Shown one piece after another: positions 28,641 through 38,000 of a stretch of DNA of 64,000 nucleotides; positions within the stretch are counted from its first letter, which is position 1; each line of letters opens with the position of its first letter. Position numbers and translations under genes: made by a program. Source of the DNA: Sulfurovum sp. Lineage in GTDB: Bacteria > Campylobacterota > Campylobacteria > Campylobacterales > Sulfurovaceae. The notes beneath the pieces were generated by a model. The model saw only the letters and a program-made list of their open reading frames with translations, was not told the DNA's origin and did not search any database. The DNA lies in the NCBI GenBank assembly GCA_020525365.1, contig JAIZOF010000001.1:682502-746501 (forward strand), written 5' to 3'.

Positions 28641-29901
28641 CTGCAAGCTTTTTTGCTTCATTGAGTATTTTTATTGCAAGGGTCAGCTTATCTCTTTTGC
28701 CAAGTGATACTGTATGCTCTGGGGTAATAAATGTTATTTCATTTTCTTCAGTACCAAAGCTACTGCTATCTAAAAGAAGATTGTGACATACTGCATTAAC
28801 CTTTTTAGTATGTAGTAAAGTGTGAGCATTGTCTAATCCATGCTGTGCATCCATCTCTGCTTTGAAGGCAACAGTTTGTATACCATCTTTGTTGAGCGAG
28901 GAGAGAATATCGGGTGTCTGTATCAATGCAAGTTGCCATGTTTTTCCCAGTATCTCTTTTTTTATTTTACCATTTTGAGAAAATGTTGGTTTATAGTCAG
29001 AGACTGCTGCTGCCATGAAGAGGAAAGGGGTTTTTTGGATGAGCATACGAGGATTGGTACTGTTCATGCTTGCTTTGCTCATGATACCTTTTTTGGAAAC
29101 ACGTACAGCATCGACAGTGTAGTCAAGCATCTCTTGGGCACTCTCTACATTGAGGGTATATATATTGGAAGGTAGTCCCTCTTTGTCTTTGGTGGTAATG
29201 TAGCAGACATCTGCACCGTGTAGATAGAGTGCAAGCGCAAGTGCCTTTCCCATTTTTCCAGAGGAGTAGTTTGAGATATAGCGTACCTCGTCTATTTTCT
29301 CACGTGTTCCACCACCTGTTACAACCACACGACGATCACTCCAGAAGTCATCTTTGAACATGGCTTTGGCTGTTTCAAAAAATACCTCTTTGGGTTCTGC
29401 AAGTGCCCCATTGCCAGTGTCGCCACAAGCAAGTTGCTTCTCTTGTGGCTCAATGATTATATAGTCATTCACTTTGAGCATTTTTAGGCTACCAACAGTA
29501 TAGTGATTGGAGAGCATCTGTGTATTTGCTGCAGGGGCAATGAGTATGGATCTAGTAAAAGCAAGTGCTGTTTGTAATAATATATTATCGGCAATCCCTT
29601 TGGAGAGCTTGTTGATTGAGTTTGCCGTTGCAGGCGCAATAATAAATACATCACATTTTTTACCTATTTCAATATGATTGAGGTCACTACTCCAGCTCTC
29701 ACTTTGTGCTGTGAGTACGGGGTTGCGCGTCAATGCTTCAAAGCTCAAAGCAGAGACAAATCGTTCTGCACTAGGACTCATGACTACATGTATATTAGCA
29801 CCTGCTTTGATAAAAAGTCTAGCAATATCACATGCCTTGTAAGCCGAAATGCTTCCTGTAACCCCAAGAAGTACTGATTTTCCTGTAAGATCTATTTGCA
29901 T
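28633..29901 (-). CDS. coaBC: Bifunctional CoaBC (PPC decarboxylase/PPC synthetase)
   Basis: CoaBC couples phosphopantothenate to cysteine and decarboxylates the product in coenzyme A synthesis. The N-terminal flavoprotein part (residues 1-180) has GVTGSISAYKACDIA, PATANSINKL and LIAPAANTQM, with ACGDTGNGALAEP near 160. The C-terminal synthetase has VVVTGGGTREKID and FKAEMD motifs. 422 residues, a normal size. It sits in the glmU-coaBC-uppS run and overlaps both neighbours. Confidence 0.93.
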   Translation of the reverse strand: MQIDLTGKSVLLGVTGSISAYKACDIARLFIKAGANIHVVMSPSAERFVSALSFEALTRNPVLTAQSESWSSDLNHIEIGKKCDVFIIAPATANSINKLSKGIADNILLQTALAFTRSILIAPAANTQMLSNHYTVGSLKMLKVNDYIIIEPQEKQLACGDTGNGALAEPKEVFFETAKAMFKDDFWSDRRVVVTGGGTREKIDEVRYISNYSSGKMGKALALALYLHGADVCYITTKDKEGLPSNIYTLNVESAQEMLDYTVDAVRVSKKGIMSKASMNSTNPRMLIQKTPFLFMAAAVSDYKPTFSQNGKIKKEILGKTWQLALIQTPDILSSLNKDGIQTVAFKAEMDAQHGLDNAHTLLHTKKVNAVCHNLLLDSSSFGTEENEITFITPEHTVSLGKRDKLTLAIKILNEAKKLADD

Positions 29902-31193
29902 TGGTCAGCTCCAAAAAATGTATAGAAGAAATTTTTAATAATCTTGATGGGAGTTCTGGAGATAGCGAGTGCACCTTTTTCTACATTTTTGTTTACAGTA
30001 CTTCCTGCAGCAATCATAACATTATCTTCAATAGTAACGGGTGCAATAAGTTGAGTATCTGAGCCAACAAAAACATTTTTACCAATGATAGTTTTATGCT
30101 TTTTTTTACCATCATAATTGCAAGTAATAACCCCTGCACCAATATTGGTTCCCTCGCCAATGGTTGCATCACCAATATAGGAAAGGTGCCCTGCTTTGGT
30201 ATTGGTAAGGGATGATTGTTTGACTTCAACGAAATTTCCTATATGTGTGCTCTTAAGTAGGCTACCAGGTCTGATGCGTCCCATAGGGCCAACACTAGAG
30301 TCTTCAATATGGGAGTTCTCTATGACAGAGTGGCTTTTGATATGAGCATTAATGAGTCTGCTCTCTCCAATGATGCTTACACCATTTTCTAAAATACACT
30401 CTCCTTCAAATATAGCACGACAGTCGATGTAGATGGTTTCAGGCAGATGCATAGTGACACCTTGTATCATCAATACCTCTTTGATACGATCTTGCATAAT
30501 CTCTTCAGCACGTGCAAGGTCAAGCTTGGAATTGACGCCTTTAAATACGCTCTCTTCAATATAGACAGGGTGCACCTCTTTGCCCTCATCAACTGCCATT
30601 TTAATGATATCTGTAAGATAGTACTCTTTTTGGGCGTTATGATTGTCAAGTTGAGGAATATAACGCTCTAGCACCATGGTATTAACTGCATAGATACCAC
30701 CATTCACTGTATTGATTTTCAGTTGTTCAGGTGTACAGTCCTTTTGTTCAATAATCTCTTTGGCACTTCCTTCTTTGATGACAACACGCCCATATCCGTT
30801 CGGGTCTTCAAGTTTGATGATAGACATATTGATGTCAGCATCACCCACAGTGAGTGCCTCAAGTGATCTCTTTGTGATCAGTGGCATATCGCCATTGAGA
30901 ATAAGAGTACGCTTATGCTTGATGCTTATGCCCTTCATTGCCCCACCAGTACCAGGGAACTGTTGTACATCTTGTCTATGAAAACAGATACCTTTATAGT
31001 GCTCTTCGACTATGTTTTGGATACGCTCTGCTTGATGGTGGAGTACTACAACAATGTCATCGCTAATTTCTTGTGCTGTATCGATCACATGAAAGAGCAT
31101 TGGTTTACCAGAGATTTCATGAAGAACTTTTGGTTTTTGGGACTTCATACGTGTACCTTGACCAGCAGCAAGAATCACAACAGAGATAGGCAT
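29892..31193 (-). CDS. glmU: Bifunctional GlmU (GlcNAc-1-P uridyltransferase)
   Basis: GlmU makes UDP-GlcNAc, first acetylating glucosamine-1-phosphate and then adding UMP. The N-terminal part has the Rossmann motif LAAGQGTRMKSQKPKVL (about residues 8-24); the C-terminal part (from about 250) is a left-handed beta-helix with [20 protein letters not shown] and CNYDG. 433 residues. It is the first gene of the minus-strand run to truA and diverges from trmA; an AGGAG-AAGAGT-CTCCT hairpin lies between them at 31261-31276. Confidence 0.95.
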   Translation of the reverse strand: MPISVVILAAGQGTRMKSQKPKVLHEISGKPMLFHVIDTAQEISDDIVVVLHHQAERIQNIVEEHYKGICFHRQDVQQFPGTGGAMKGISIKHKRTLILNGDMPLITKRSLEALTVGDADINMSIIKLEDPNGYGRVVIKEGSAKEIIEQKDCTPEQLKINTVNGGIYAVNTMVLERYIPQLDNHNAQKEYYLTDIIKMAVDEGKEVHPVYIEESVFKGVNSKLDLARAEEIMQDRIKEVLMIQGVTMHLPETIYIDCRAIFEGECILENGVSIIGESRLINAHIKSHSVIENSHIEDSSVGPMGRIRPGSLLKSTHIGNFVEVKQSSLTNTKAGHLSYIGDATIGEGTNIGAGVITCNYDGKKKHKTIIGKNVFVGSDTQLIAPVTIEDNVMIAAGSTVNKNVEKGALAISRTPIKIIKNFFYTFFGADQCK

Positions 31194-31371
31194 ACATTTA
31201 CCTTTTTAAAAAGATGTAATAAAAGATTTTATGATTATATCAAATTGTATTTAATGTGTGAGGAGAAGAGTCTCCTTGAGAGATATAATTATTTGGGTAA
31301 GTGGTTTTGGTAGGTCAATTATGGAAGTTTTAGATAAAATATAAAGTATTATTTGGAAGTGTTTTAAAGGG

Positions 31372-32493
31372 TTGAATGTGGTATGTAAACATTTTGGAAA
31401 CTGTGGTTCATGTAGTCTGTATGCACTGGACTATGCAACACAGCTAAAAGAGAAAAAAGAGACAGTAGAAAAATGCCTTTCTCCGTTTTATAACGGTATG
31501 CTTGAAGTATTTGATTCACCAGATTCTCACTATCGTGCCCGTGCAGAATTTCGTATTTGGCATGAAGAAAATCAGTGTAGTTATGCGATGGGAAATATGA
31601 ATCGTAATGGAGCAGTGAGCATTGAAGCGTGTTTAAAGGTTATCAAGCCTATTGAAAAACGTATGTGGAGACTACTAGAAGAGATTAATGCCTCACAAGA
31701 GGTGCTTAAACACAAACTTTTTGCTGTGGAGTTTCTTGCAACTACGACAGATGAGTGTCTTATTACGATGCTTTACCATCGTAAACTCGATGAAGTGTGG
31801 CAAGCAGAAGCAAAAATACTTGAAGATCTACTCCACGCTAAAGTGATGGGGCGCAGTCGTAAACAAAAGGTAGTGATCTCCAATGAGTTTGTTACTGAGA
31901 AGCTCAATATAGATGGTAGAACTTATGCTTATGTGCAATATGAAGGTGGTTTTACCCAGCCTAATCCTTGGGTGAATATAAAGATGGTTGAGTGGGCAAT
32001 TACACAAGCAAAGAAGGTAGGAGGTGGAGATTTTCTTGAAGCCTACTGTGGGCTAGGGAACTTTACACTACCACTTTCACGCTATTTTCGCAAAGTATTG
32101 GCAACTGAGATTAGTAAACGTTCTATTTATGCAGCATTGGAGAACTGTAAACAAAATGGTATTGATAATATTACGTTTGTTAGACTTGCATCTGAAGAGA
32201 TGACAGAAGCACTTAGCGGTGTACGAGAGTTTTTTAGGCTCAAAGAAGTTGATCTTCCAACATATAACTTTTCGACCGTATTGGTTGATCCGCCACGTGC
32301 AGGGCTAGATGAAGGTACCATGAGACTGATTTCTGGTTTAGAGTATATTATCTATATCTCTTGTAACCCTAAAACACTAGTACGTGATTTAGAGACATTG
32401 GTGCAGACGCATACAGTTATTGATGCTGCAATGTTTGACCAGTTCCCACACACAGAGCATGTAGAAAGTGGTGTATTTCTTCAAAGAAAATAG
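31372..32493 (+). CDS. trmA: tRNA (uracil-5-)-methyltransferase TrmA
   Basis: TrmA methylates U54 of tRNA to give ribothymidine. The 373-residue protein has Cys residues near the start (CKHFGNCGSCSL), the AdoMet site FLEAYCGLGNFTLPLS (about 224-239), VDPPRAGLDE (about 302-311) and the catalytic cysteine in ISCNPKTL (about 327). The start is uncertain: TTG at 31372, or GTG two codons later, both preceded by aaagg. It diverges from glmU and converges with the glucosaminidase gene. Confidence 0.88.
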   Translation: MNVVCKHFGNCGSCSLYALDYATQLKEKKETVEKCLSPFYNGMLEVFDSPDSHYRARAEFRIWHEENQCSYAMGNMNRNGAVSIEACLKVIKPIEKRMWRLLEEINASQEVLKHKLFAVEFLATTTDECLITMLYHRKLDEVWQAEAKILEDLLHAKVMGRSRKQKVVISNEFVTEKLNIDGRTYAYVQYEGGFTQPNPWVNIKMVEWAITQAKKVGGGDFLEAYCGLGNFTLPLSRYFRKVLATEISKRSIYAALENCKQNGIDNITFVRLASEEMTEALSGVREFFRLKEVDLPTYNFSTVLVDPPRAGLDEGTMRLISGLEYIIYISCNPKTLVRDLETLVQTHTVIDAAMFDQFPHTEHVESGVFLQRK

Positions 32494-32509
32494 TATTTAC
32501 AGGTAGTGC

Positions 32510-33112
32510 TTATTTGTCATATTTCGTAAGCTTATTGTGACGAATCACACTACGAATCTCTTTTATATAAGCATTACCCCTTTCAGAATAGTATTTTAAA
32601 CCTTTTATGATTTCGGTAGCAGGCTTATCTTCGTAGTTCATTTTTTTAAATATTTTATAGCGTGATGAAGATGAGAGCATAAAGTAATACTGTCTGATTG
32701 CTTCATTGAGGTTATCAAACTTTCTTACCCAAATTGTTTTTTTTCCACGTTTTTGCAATGCTGCAATTCTCTTTTTTTTCGAACTTGTACTCCAGACGCC
32801 AAAGATATTATTAGCTTTACAAAAAAATCGAGATGTGCCCCATGCACTCTCTATGGCAGCTTGTGCTAGGGTTATGCTCATAGGATGTGGCTTGATAGCA
32901 ACAAGAAGCTCCTTATCTGTTTTGACTCCATATTTCTTTTTTAGGGCTACAATTTTTTTTTGATTTGTATGGTTTTGCAAATCTTTTTTTACTTTAAGGT
33001 ACTGTTTTTGTAGTAATTTATGGATGTATTCAATGGGTGGAACCAAAAGAGTAAAAAATCGTTTTTTCTTCTCTTGGACACTCATATTTTTTGGTACCAC
33101 ATTAGAGAACAT
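32510..33112 (-). CDS. Glucosaminidase-domain protein (Bax-like), 5'-truncated
   Basis: The 200 residues contain a glucosaminidase domain of the Bax/FlgJ kind: SITLAQAAIESAWGTSRFF with the likely catalytic Glu (about residue 84), KANNIFGVWS, and a C-terminal YYSERGNAYIKEIRSVI. It would hydrolyse peptidoglycan or glycan links outside the cytoplasm. No signal peptide is seen because the clean sequence breaks at 33113; the degenerate copy at 13301 shows that the native protein starts further upstream. The ATG at 33112 lies on junction sequence and is not trusted. Confidence 0.7.
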   Translation of the reverse strand: MFSNVVPKNMSVQEKKKRFFTLLVPPIEYIHKLLQKQYLKVKKDLQNHTNQKKIVALKKKYGVKTDKELLVAIKPHPMSITLAQAAIESAWGTSRFFCKANNIFGVWSTSSKKKRIAALQKRGKKTIWVRKFDNLNEAIRQYYFMLSSSSRYKIFKKMNYEDKPATEIIKGLKYYSERGNAYIKEIRSVIRHNKLTKYDK

Positions 33113-33472
33113 TTATACATTAAGGTAAAAAAATGTGAAAACCCTATTGATAGCATTGTTGATTCCTAAATGGATTAATAATACCAAACTGTTTTGCAAA
33201 ACAACAACATTACTCTGCCAATGTGGGTACTCAAAAATAAGGAGTGTCCAAGAGAAGAAAAAACGATTTTTTACCTTTGGTTCCACCCATTGAATACATC
33301 CATAAACACTACAAAACAGTACTCTTAGTAAAAGATTTGTAAAACCATACAAATCAAAAAACAGTCCCTAAAAGAAATATAAATAAACAGATAAGGAGCC
33401 TGCTGCCATCAAGCTACACATCCTATGAGCATAACCCACAAGCTGCCATAGAGAGTGCATAAGTACATCTCG
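33113..33472. repeat. Second degenerate fold-back segment
   Basis: These 360 bases run in the same direction as 13461-13810 and are a noisy inverted copy of the glucosaminidase 5' region (about 32850-33107 plus some 130 bases upstream of it). Then the sequence jumps to the clean outer arm. There is no gene here; the open frame on the minus strand is a by-product. Confidence 0.8.
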
Positions 33473-33633
33473 TGAGTCATTTATTTGACATTAAAATTTC
33501 TAATATTGCGAACCAATATGGGGAATAATATCTTTTTTTCATACAAATATGCTACAATAGTGCTTCTGTTATGATAAAGCTATAGTACCTTCCCCACACA
33601 AATTGCTATTATTAAGGGGTTAAACCCTTTAAC

Positions 33634-36600
33634 TTAAAACCCAATAGCAACATTGGCTTTTGCTTTAATGTGTTCTTTTCTTTTTGCTGTTACCATTGCC
33701 ATTCTTGGCTCTTGTTTGACTTCATGTCTGTTGCCTAAGGCATCAACTTGATATTTTTTTACATACTCAACATTTTGAATACCCAAACTCATTTCGCAAC
33801 TACCTGAAGCACTTCTCTTGAAGCCGTCTTTTTCAGAATTGTCATGACTTCTAAGAATGATTGCACCTGTTGCACTATGTGCAAAAACAAAATATCCTAC
33901 AATATTTTTAGCTTTTTTTGTTTTGGTTTTTTTGGTCTGAACCTCTACTAGTTCACCCTTAAAGAGTGAAAATTTAAATTCATAATTTTCATCCATCTCC
34001 AACCACTCTTTGGGAGAACCATTTTTGTTTTTACCTTGCACGATGGCTTTATTTGGCAATGCTTTCTTTACAAAATCAGAGACATACAGGGGCACAACAT
34101 AGTATTTTTTACTATCTTTATGTTGAAATATATCTATCCTAGGCATAGAGCTATGCTTGGCTAACTTTTTACCCATATTTAGCACTACAGCCCTTTTTCT
34201 TGTACTGTGTGGCAAGATAGATGGGTTCTCTTTTTTTCGATTGGCTACAAAGGTAATAGGGCTATAGATTGTCTCCTCGTGTGCTGCACCTGTTACTTTT
34301 CGTCTAGGCATATGAGAGACAAATATCTCATCTATACACTTTTGTACTTTTTTTTCAAAGTTCTCTACAGGAGGTGTAAACTTAAAATATTGTGATTTTT
34401 CTTTATTTTGCCCAAATTCCTCTATTTTGGCTGATTGTATAGAGAGTTTTTGTACTTCATTTTGTGTAGCAAAAGCAGCGATGATAGCATTAATTGCATA
34501 ATGCAAATATGTATCTTCTCCCCTGGCATCCACTCCCCATCCATATCTGAGCGTCTTAATTAATGTATTGTTGATTGCACTAACCTTTTCTTTTGTATTA
34601 CCTGTAAGTTCAAGGTTTTCTTCTATAAAGTTTTTAATATAGTGTGCTGTAAATGTTGTATCATATACATTTTGTTTTTGAAACTCTTCTTCTACGTTTT
34701 GATTAAAATTCTTTTTAAGTAACTTACTTTTTTTGACCCTATGTATACCTTTCATTGCTTTTATGTATGTTTCATAGCTACTCCAGTCTCTGTCTATAGT
34801 ATTAAAATATTCAAAAGGGGTCATATTTTTCTTCTCTTGGCTCTCTTTGGCAAGACAGAGTACTTTATTGTTTGGGCTATCATCAAAACTTCTACTATAG
34901 GGAAGTATATGGCTTATTTTAGTATATTTGGCATCTGTTATGAGTTTTTTAGGTTGTATATAAGCTTTTTCCCCCATAAAACCACTGTAGGCACAGTAAC
35001 CATCTTGCTCTTCCCAAAGCATAAATTTGAGCAGTTCATTCTCTTTTGGCTCTCTTCCAACATATCCCATAAAACTTTTTATTGCTTTTTTTTCAAGTGC
35101 TTGCTTTTTTCTCTGAGAATCTTCTAGCCTTTTTCTGTTTTTGTAACTTTTTTTGATTTCACTTGTAAGTGCTATATGTATAGCATCAAACTGTCCATAC
35201 TCTCGGATGAGTGCATTAACCACTTTTCGTGTTTGAGTGATGGCACGTCTGACTATGGGACTGGTAAGTTCGCTTTGTTCTTCTTTGGTTAGTGCTCGTA
35301 AGAATTTCTGTTGCGTACCAGACTTTTTTTTGTACCCTGCTAAATCCATAGCTTCATCATAACATTTACCTTCCCTTAGGTAAGGAAGAAGTTTCTCTAA
35401 AGCCTCTAGACTTAAATGAATAAATCCTCTAAAACTGATGGATGAAATAAGTGCCTCTTTAACAGTCTGTGTCTCATCTTCATTGAGCATCGTAAATGCT
35501 AGCCCATTTAAAGCATTTTTAATTTTTTCATCACTCTTGTGGATAGAAAAAATTGTACCTATATCATCAAGTAATCTAGTATCTTGTGATATATTATGCC
35601 AATGTGTTTTGGAAAGTGCTTTTGTGATAACATGCCTTAAGCTATGGTACCCTTGAAAGCTACTCTTAAATGTTGTGATTTTTGTAAGACTTTTCTTGTA
35701 CTCTTTATCTGTCTCGTAATCTTCTACATTTTTAAATTGGGAAGTAGGTTCTATCTTGATAGCCTTTTTCATTTTAATATAGGTAGGATTTTCACTCTGC
35801 TTGCAAAGTGATATAAGTTTTTCTAGCTCTTCTTGTGTTAACCCCCTCTCTTTACCATCTTCCATGACAATTTTGGTATTAATGAGTTTTGTAAGTGTCA
35901 TAAACTCTTCTGCACTATAGGTTCTTCTAGCAGCCCTTAATTTATCTTGTTCGAGTGTACATTTGCCTACCATGCCATCAACAGATGCAAAATCACGTTG
36001 AAAAAATGCTATCTCTATATATTTGTCTTTTAGTTCATCTGTAGCCAAATGATTGTTAAAGTGTTGCTGTTTTTTGAATATTGTTGTTATCTCATCCAAA
36101 AGCATCTCTCTTGAGACACTATGTGAATAATCTTCCTTTTTGTTTCTAAATATGTTTCTGTCTTTATGTGTTTCATAAATAGCTTGACCTATGGTTTCAT
36201 ATTTTGTTAAAAGTGTCTTATTGTATTCTATGGCACTGAGTACTTTTTTGCCTTCACTGTCGCCTTGTTCATCTACTTTTCTATTAGATTTATATCCCCT
36301 ATGCTTTGCTATGTGTGTGAGTACTCTTGCAAACTCTGTATTGGATAATTTACATTTAACAGCATCTTTCCTAAGTTGCCAAATATCAATATTCCCTTTT
36401 TTGCTATAAATTGTCTCATCTGTCGTATCTACAAATAAATCTTTCTTGGTTAAACCCAAAGTGTCTACCAAAAGATTTTTGATCTGCTTCATTCGCTGAC
36501 GTTTTCGTTTTAGTGTACGCCTTGTTCCTCTTGCTAAACGTCTAGGTAGTGCCAATGAACTGCCATCCTTGGGATGTTCTGCCTGAGTAAAAATGCGTAC

Positions 36601-36717
36601 ACCACTTTTTATAATTTTATTGTGATCCGTATTTTGATTACAGTAGTTAATCACTGCCCAGCTTATAGAGGATATTCCTATCTCTAATCCTAAAATATTT
36701 TGACATATTTTTACCAT
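33634..36717 (-). CDS. Cas9 homologue, catalytic sites lost (second copy)
   Basis: Identical at protein level to the product of 9949-13032: 1,027 residues with C. jejuni Cas9 layout and the same changes at RuvC (E12, A516, Y740, N743) and HNH (S602, S626; H603 kept). Being the mirror image of the left copy, it carries no independent evidence. It reads toward the glucosaminidase segment and away from the tRNAs. If the right arm proves to be an assembly duplicate, this entry should be merged with the left one. Confidence 0.8.
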   Translation of the reverse strand: MVKICQNILGLEIGISSISWAVINYCNQNTDHNKIIKSGVRIFTQAEHPKDGSSLALPRRLARGTRRTLKRKRQRMKQIKNLLVDTLGLTKKDLFVDTTDETIYSKKGNIDIWQLRKDAVKCKLSNTEFARVLTHIAKHRGYKSNRKVDEQGDSEGKKVLSAIEYNKTLLTKYETIGQAIYETHKDRNIFRNKKEDYSHSVSREMLLDEITTIFKKQQHFNNHLATDELKDKYIEIAFFQRDFASVDGMVGKCTLEQDKLRAARRTYSAEEFMTLTKLINTKIVMEDGKERGLTQEELEKLISLCKQSENPTYIKMKKAIKIEPTSQFKNVEDYETDKEYKKSLTKITTFKSSFQGYHSLRHVITKALSKTHWHNISQDTRLLDDIGTIFSIHKSDEKIKNALNGLAFTMLNEDETQTVKEALISSISFRGFIHLSLEALEKLLPYLREGKCYDEAMDLAGYKKKSGTQQKFLRALTKEEQSELTSPIVRRAITQTRKVVNALIREYGQFDAIHIALTSEIKKSYKNRKRLEDSQRKKQALEKKAIKSFMGYVGREPKENELLKFMLWEEQDGYCAYSGFMGEKAYIQPKKLITDAKYTKISHILPYSRSFDDSPNNKVLCLAKESQEKKNMTPFEYFNTIDRDWSSYETYIKAMKGIHRVKKSKLLKKNFNQNVEEEFQKQNVYDTTFTAHYIKNFIEENLELTGNTKEKVSAINNTLIKTLRYGWGVDARGEDTYLHYAINAIIAAFATQNEVQKLSIQSAKIEEFGQNKEKSQYFKFTPPVENFEKKVQKCIDEIFVSHMPRRKVTGAAHEETIYSPITFVANRKKENPSILPHSTRKRAVVLNMGKKLAKHSSMPRIDIFQHKDSKKYYVVPLYVSDFVKKALPNKAIVQGKNKNGSPKEWLEMDENYEFKFSLFKGELVEVQTKKTKTKKAKNIVGYFVFAHSATGAIILRSHDNSEKDGFKRSASGSCEMSLGIQNVEYVKKYQVDALGNRHEVKQEPRMAMVTAKRKEHIKAKANVAIGF

Positions 36718-36765
36718 TTTATATCCTTTTAAGGTTTTTTGATTTACAATGGAGTCGTAGCCTGC

Positions 36766-36794
36766 TTGTGTGGGGACACAAAAGGTGCTATAAT
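36766..36794 (+). promoter_or_regulatory. Promoter of the small RNA (second copy)
   Basis: Mirror copy of 9872-9900: TTGTGT, 17 bases, TATAAT, reading away from the Cas9-like gene. Confidence 0.5.
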
Positions 36795-36798
36795 AATC

Positions 36799-36866
36799 GG
36801 TTTTGAAGTTCCGAGTAAGGTTGAACTGACATTGGGTTGTCATCCTTTCAAAACTTCACTTTTTTT
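36799..36866 (+). ncRNA. Structured three-way-junction RNA (second copy)
   Basis: Mirror copy of 9800-9867, same predicted stems (8, 4 and 5 bp) and seven T at the 3' end. It is encoded here on the plus strand, in front of tRNA-Gln and on the same strand. Confidence 0.45.
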
Positions 36867-36958
36867 AAATCTCTTAGCCCTCCTTTTCATTGATAATGCA
36901 TGTGATGAAGTATCTATAAATATGTCCATATGCGTATCCAATCCATAGAAATAAAGTC

Positions 36959-36987
36959 TTGACAAGCAAAACATTTGGTGCTATAAT
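36959..36987 (+). promoter_or_regulatory. Promoter of tRNA-Gln (second copy)
   Basis: TTGACA (36959-36964), 17-base spacer, TATAAT (36982-36987). Mirror of 9679-9707. Confidence 0.8.
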
Positions 36988-37001
36988 TTCGCCTACATAA
37001 T

Positions 37002-37076
37002 TGGGGTATAGCCAAGCGGTAAGGCAACTGGTTTTGGTCCAGTCATTCGGGGGTTCGAATCCCTCTACCCCATCCA
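37002..37076 (+). tRNA. tRNA-Gln (TTG) (second copy)
   Basis: Identical to the tRNA-Gln at 9590-9664, including encoded CCA, U1-A72 and the unusual T discriminator base. Confidence 0.95.
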
Positions 37077-37132
37077 TAATAGATTTTGGCTTGAATGCTA
37101 TTTCAGGCTATAAAATCACATACTTCATTTGA

Positions 37133-37209
<77 letters not shown>

Positions 37210-37328
37210 AAACACCTTTATGCTGGATAAATAAGTAGTTTTTGAGGGTTCAGTCACATATGGTGACATTCAATCATGGCGCAAAGGTTTTGTACCACTT
37301 TCATTCCTTTATTTTTTGCTCTTTTTGC

Positions 37329-37784
37329 TCTAAGCATGATCTTGTTTTGTCTTCAATGAAATATTATTTAGAACAAGCTCTAAAGCGTTATTGGGTAAAA
37401 CCATTGGAGAGGAGTGAAGAACCCATAGAGACACTCATCCAACAAATAAAACTATATCAAAATATGTTTTTAGATCCTAAAAATTTTTTAGATTTAAAAC
37501 ATGGTTGTCCATTGAGTAATTTTATTTTAGATATGAGTGATAAGGATCCATTGTTTTTTGAGTATCTTAAAGGTGTCTATGTAAGATGGGAAAAAGCGAT
37601 AGAACAAGCACTAGATAAAGCAAAAGAGCTACAGCAGACAAAAACAGATTTCAATTCTAAACATCAAGCAGTTTTTATTATGTCATCCTTAGAGGGGACA
37701 ATTGGGTGCACAAAAGCATTTAATGATATCAAAATACTGAAAAAGGGAATATCGGTATTAAAAGAGCATATAGGTCAACTTTAG
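37329..37784 (+). pseudogene. TetR-family regulator, N-terminus missing
   Basis: About 150 residues with the C-terminal ligand-binding domain of a TetR/AcrR regulator: SKHDLVLSSMKYYLEQAL at the end of the usual helix-turn-helix, then KHGCPLSNFILDMSDKD and ALDKAKELQQ. The DNA-binding helix-turn-helix of about 45 residues that should precede SKHDLV is replaced by repeat-arm sequence. So the gene is broken exactly at the 37328 junction, and the frame that continues upstream into the arm is accidental. A 7-bp hairpin (TGAGGAG/CTCCTCA) follows at 37812-37838. Confidence 0.7.
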
Positions 37785-37938
37785 TTGGTTGTGCTATTCA
37801 GCCTTGAGTTGTGAGGAGTTGGACAGTATACCTCCTCAAAGAGTATTGTGATCTAATCTATGACTACTATATTAAGGAAGAGTGCCTTGTGCATTATCTT
37901 TAAGGGGCTTGACAGAGGAAGTAAAAAATATCTCTCTT

Positions 37939-37958
37939 TTTTATCGCTAACGATAAAA
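37939..37958. promoter_or_regulatory. Operator-like dyad in the ilvA promoter
   Basis: TTTTATCG-CTAA-CGATAAAA is a perfect 8-bp inverted repeat. It ends 9 bases before the TATAAT box and so covers the -35 position of the ilvA promoter. A repressor site is plausible; the binding protein is unknown. Confidence 0.45.
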
Positions 37959-37967
37959 GGTTTTGGC

Positions 37968-37973
37968 TATAAT
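37968..37973 (+). promoter_or_regulatory. -10 box of ilvA
   Basis: TATAAT preceded by TTTTGGC, 27 bases before the ilvA ATG. No clear -35 box, as is common in this phylum. Confidence 0.6.
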
Positions 37974-38000
37974 TGTGTTTATATAAAAGTAGAGGTAGGC

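Noticed and set aside
33113-33352. Minus-strand open frame in the second fold-back
   Set aside because: It is the complement of noisy glucosaminidase sequence and shows no independent features.
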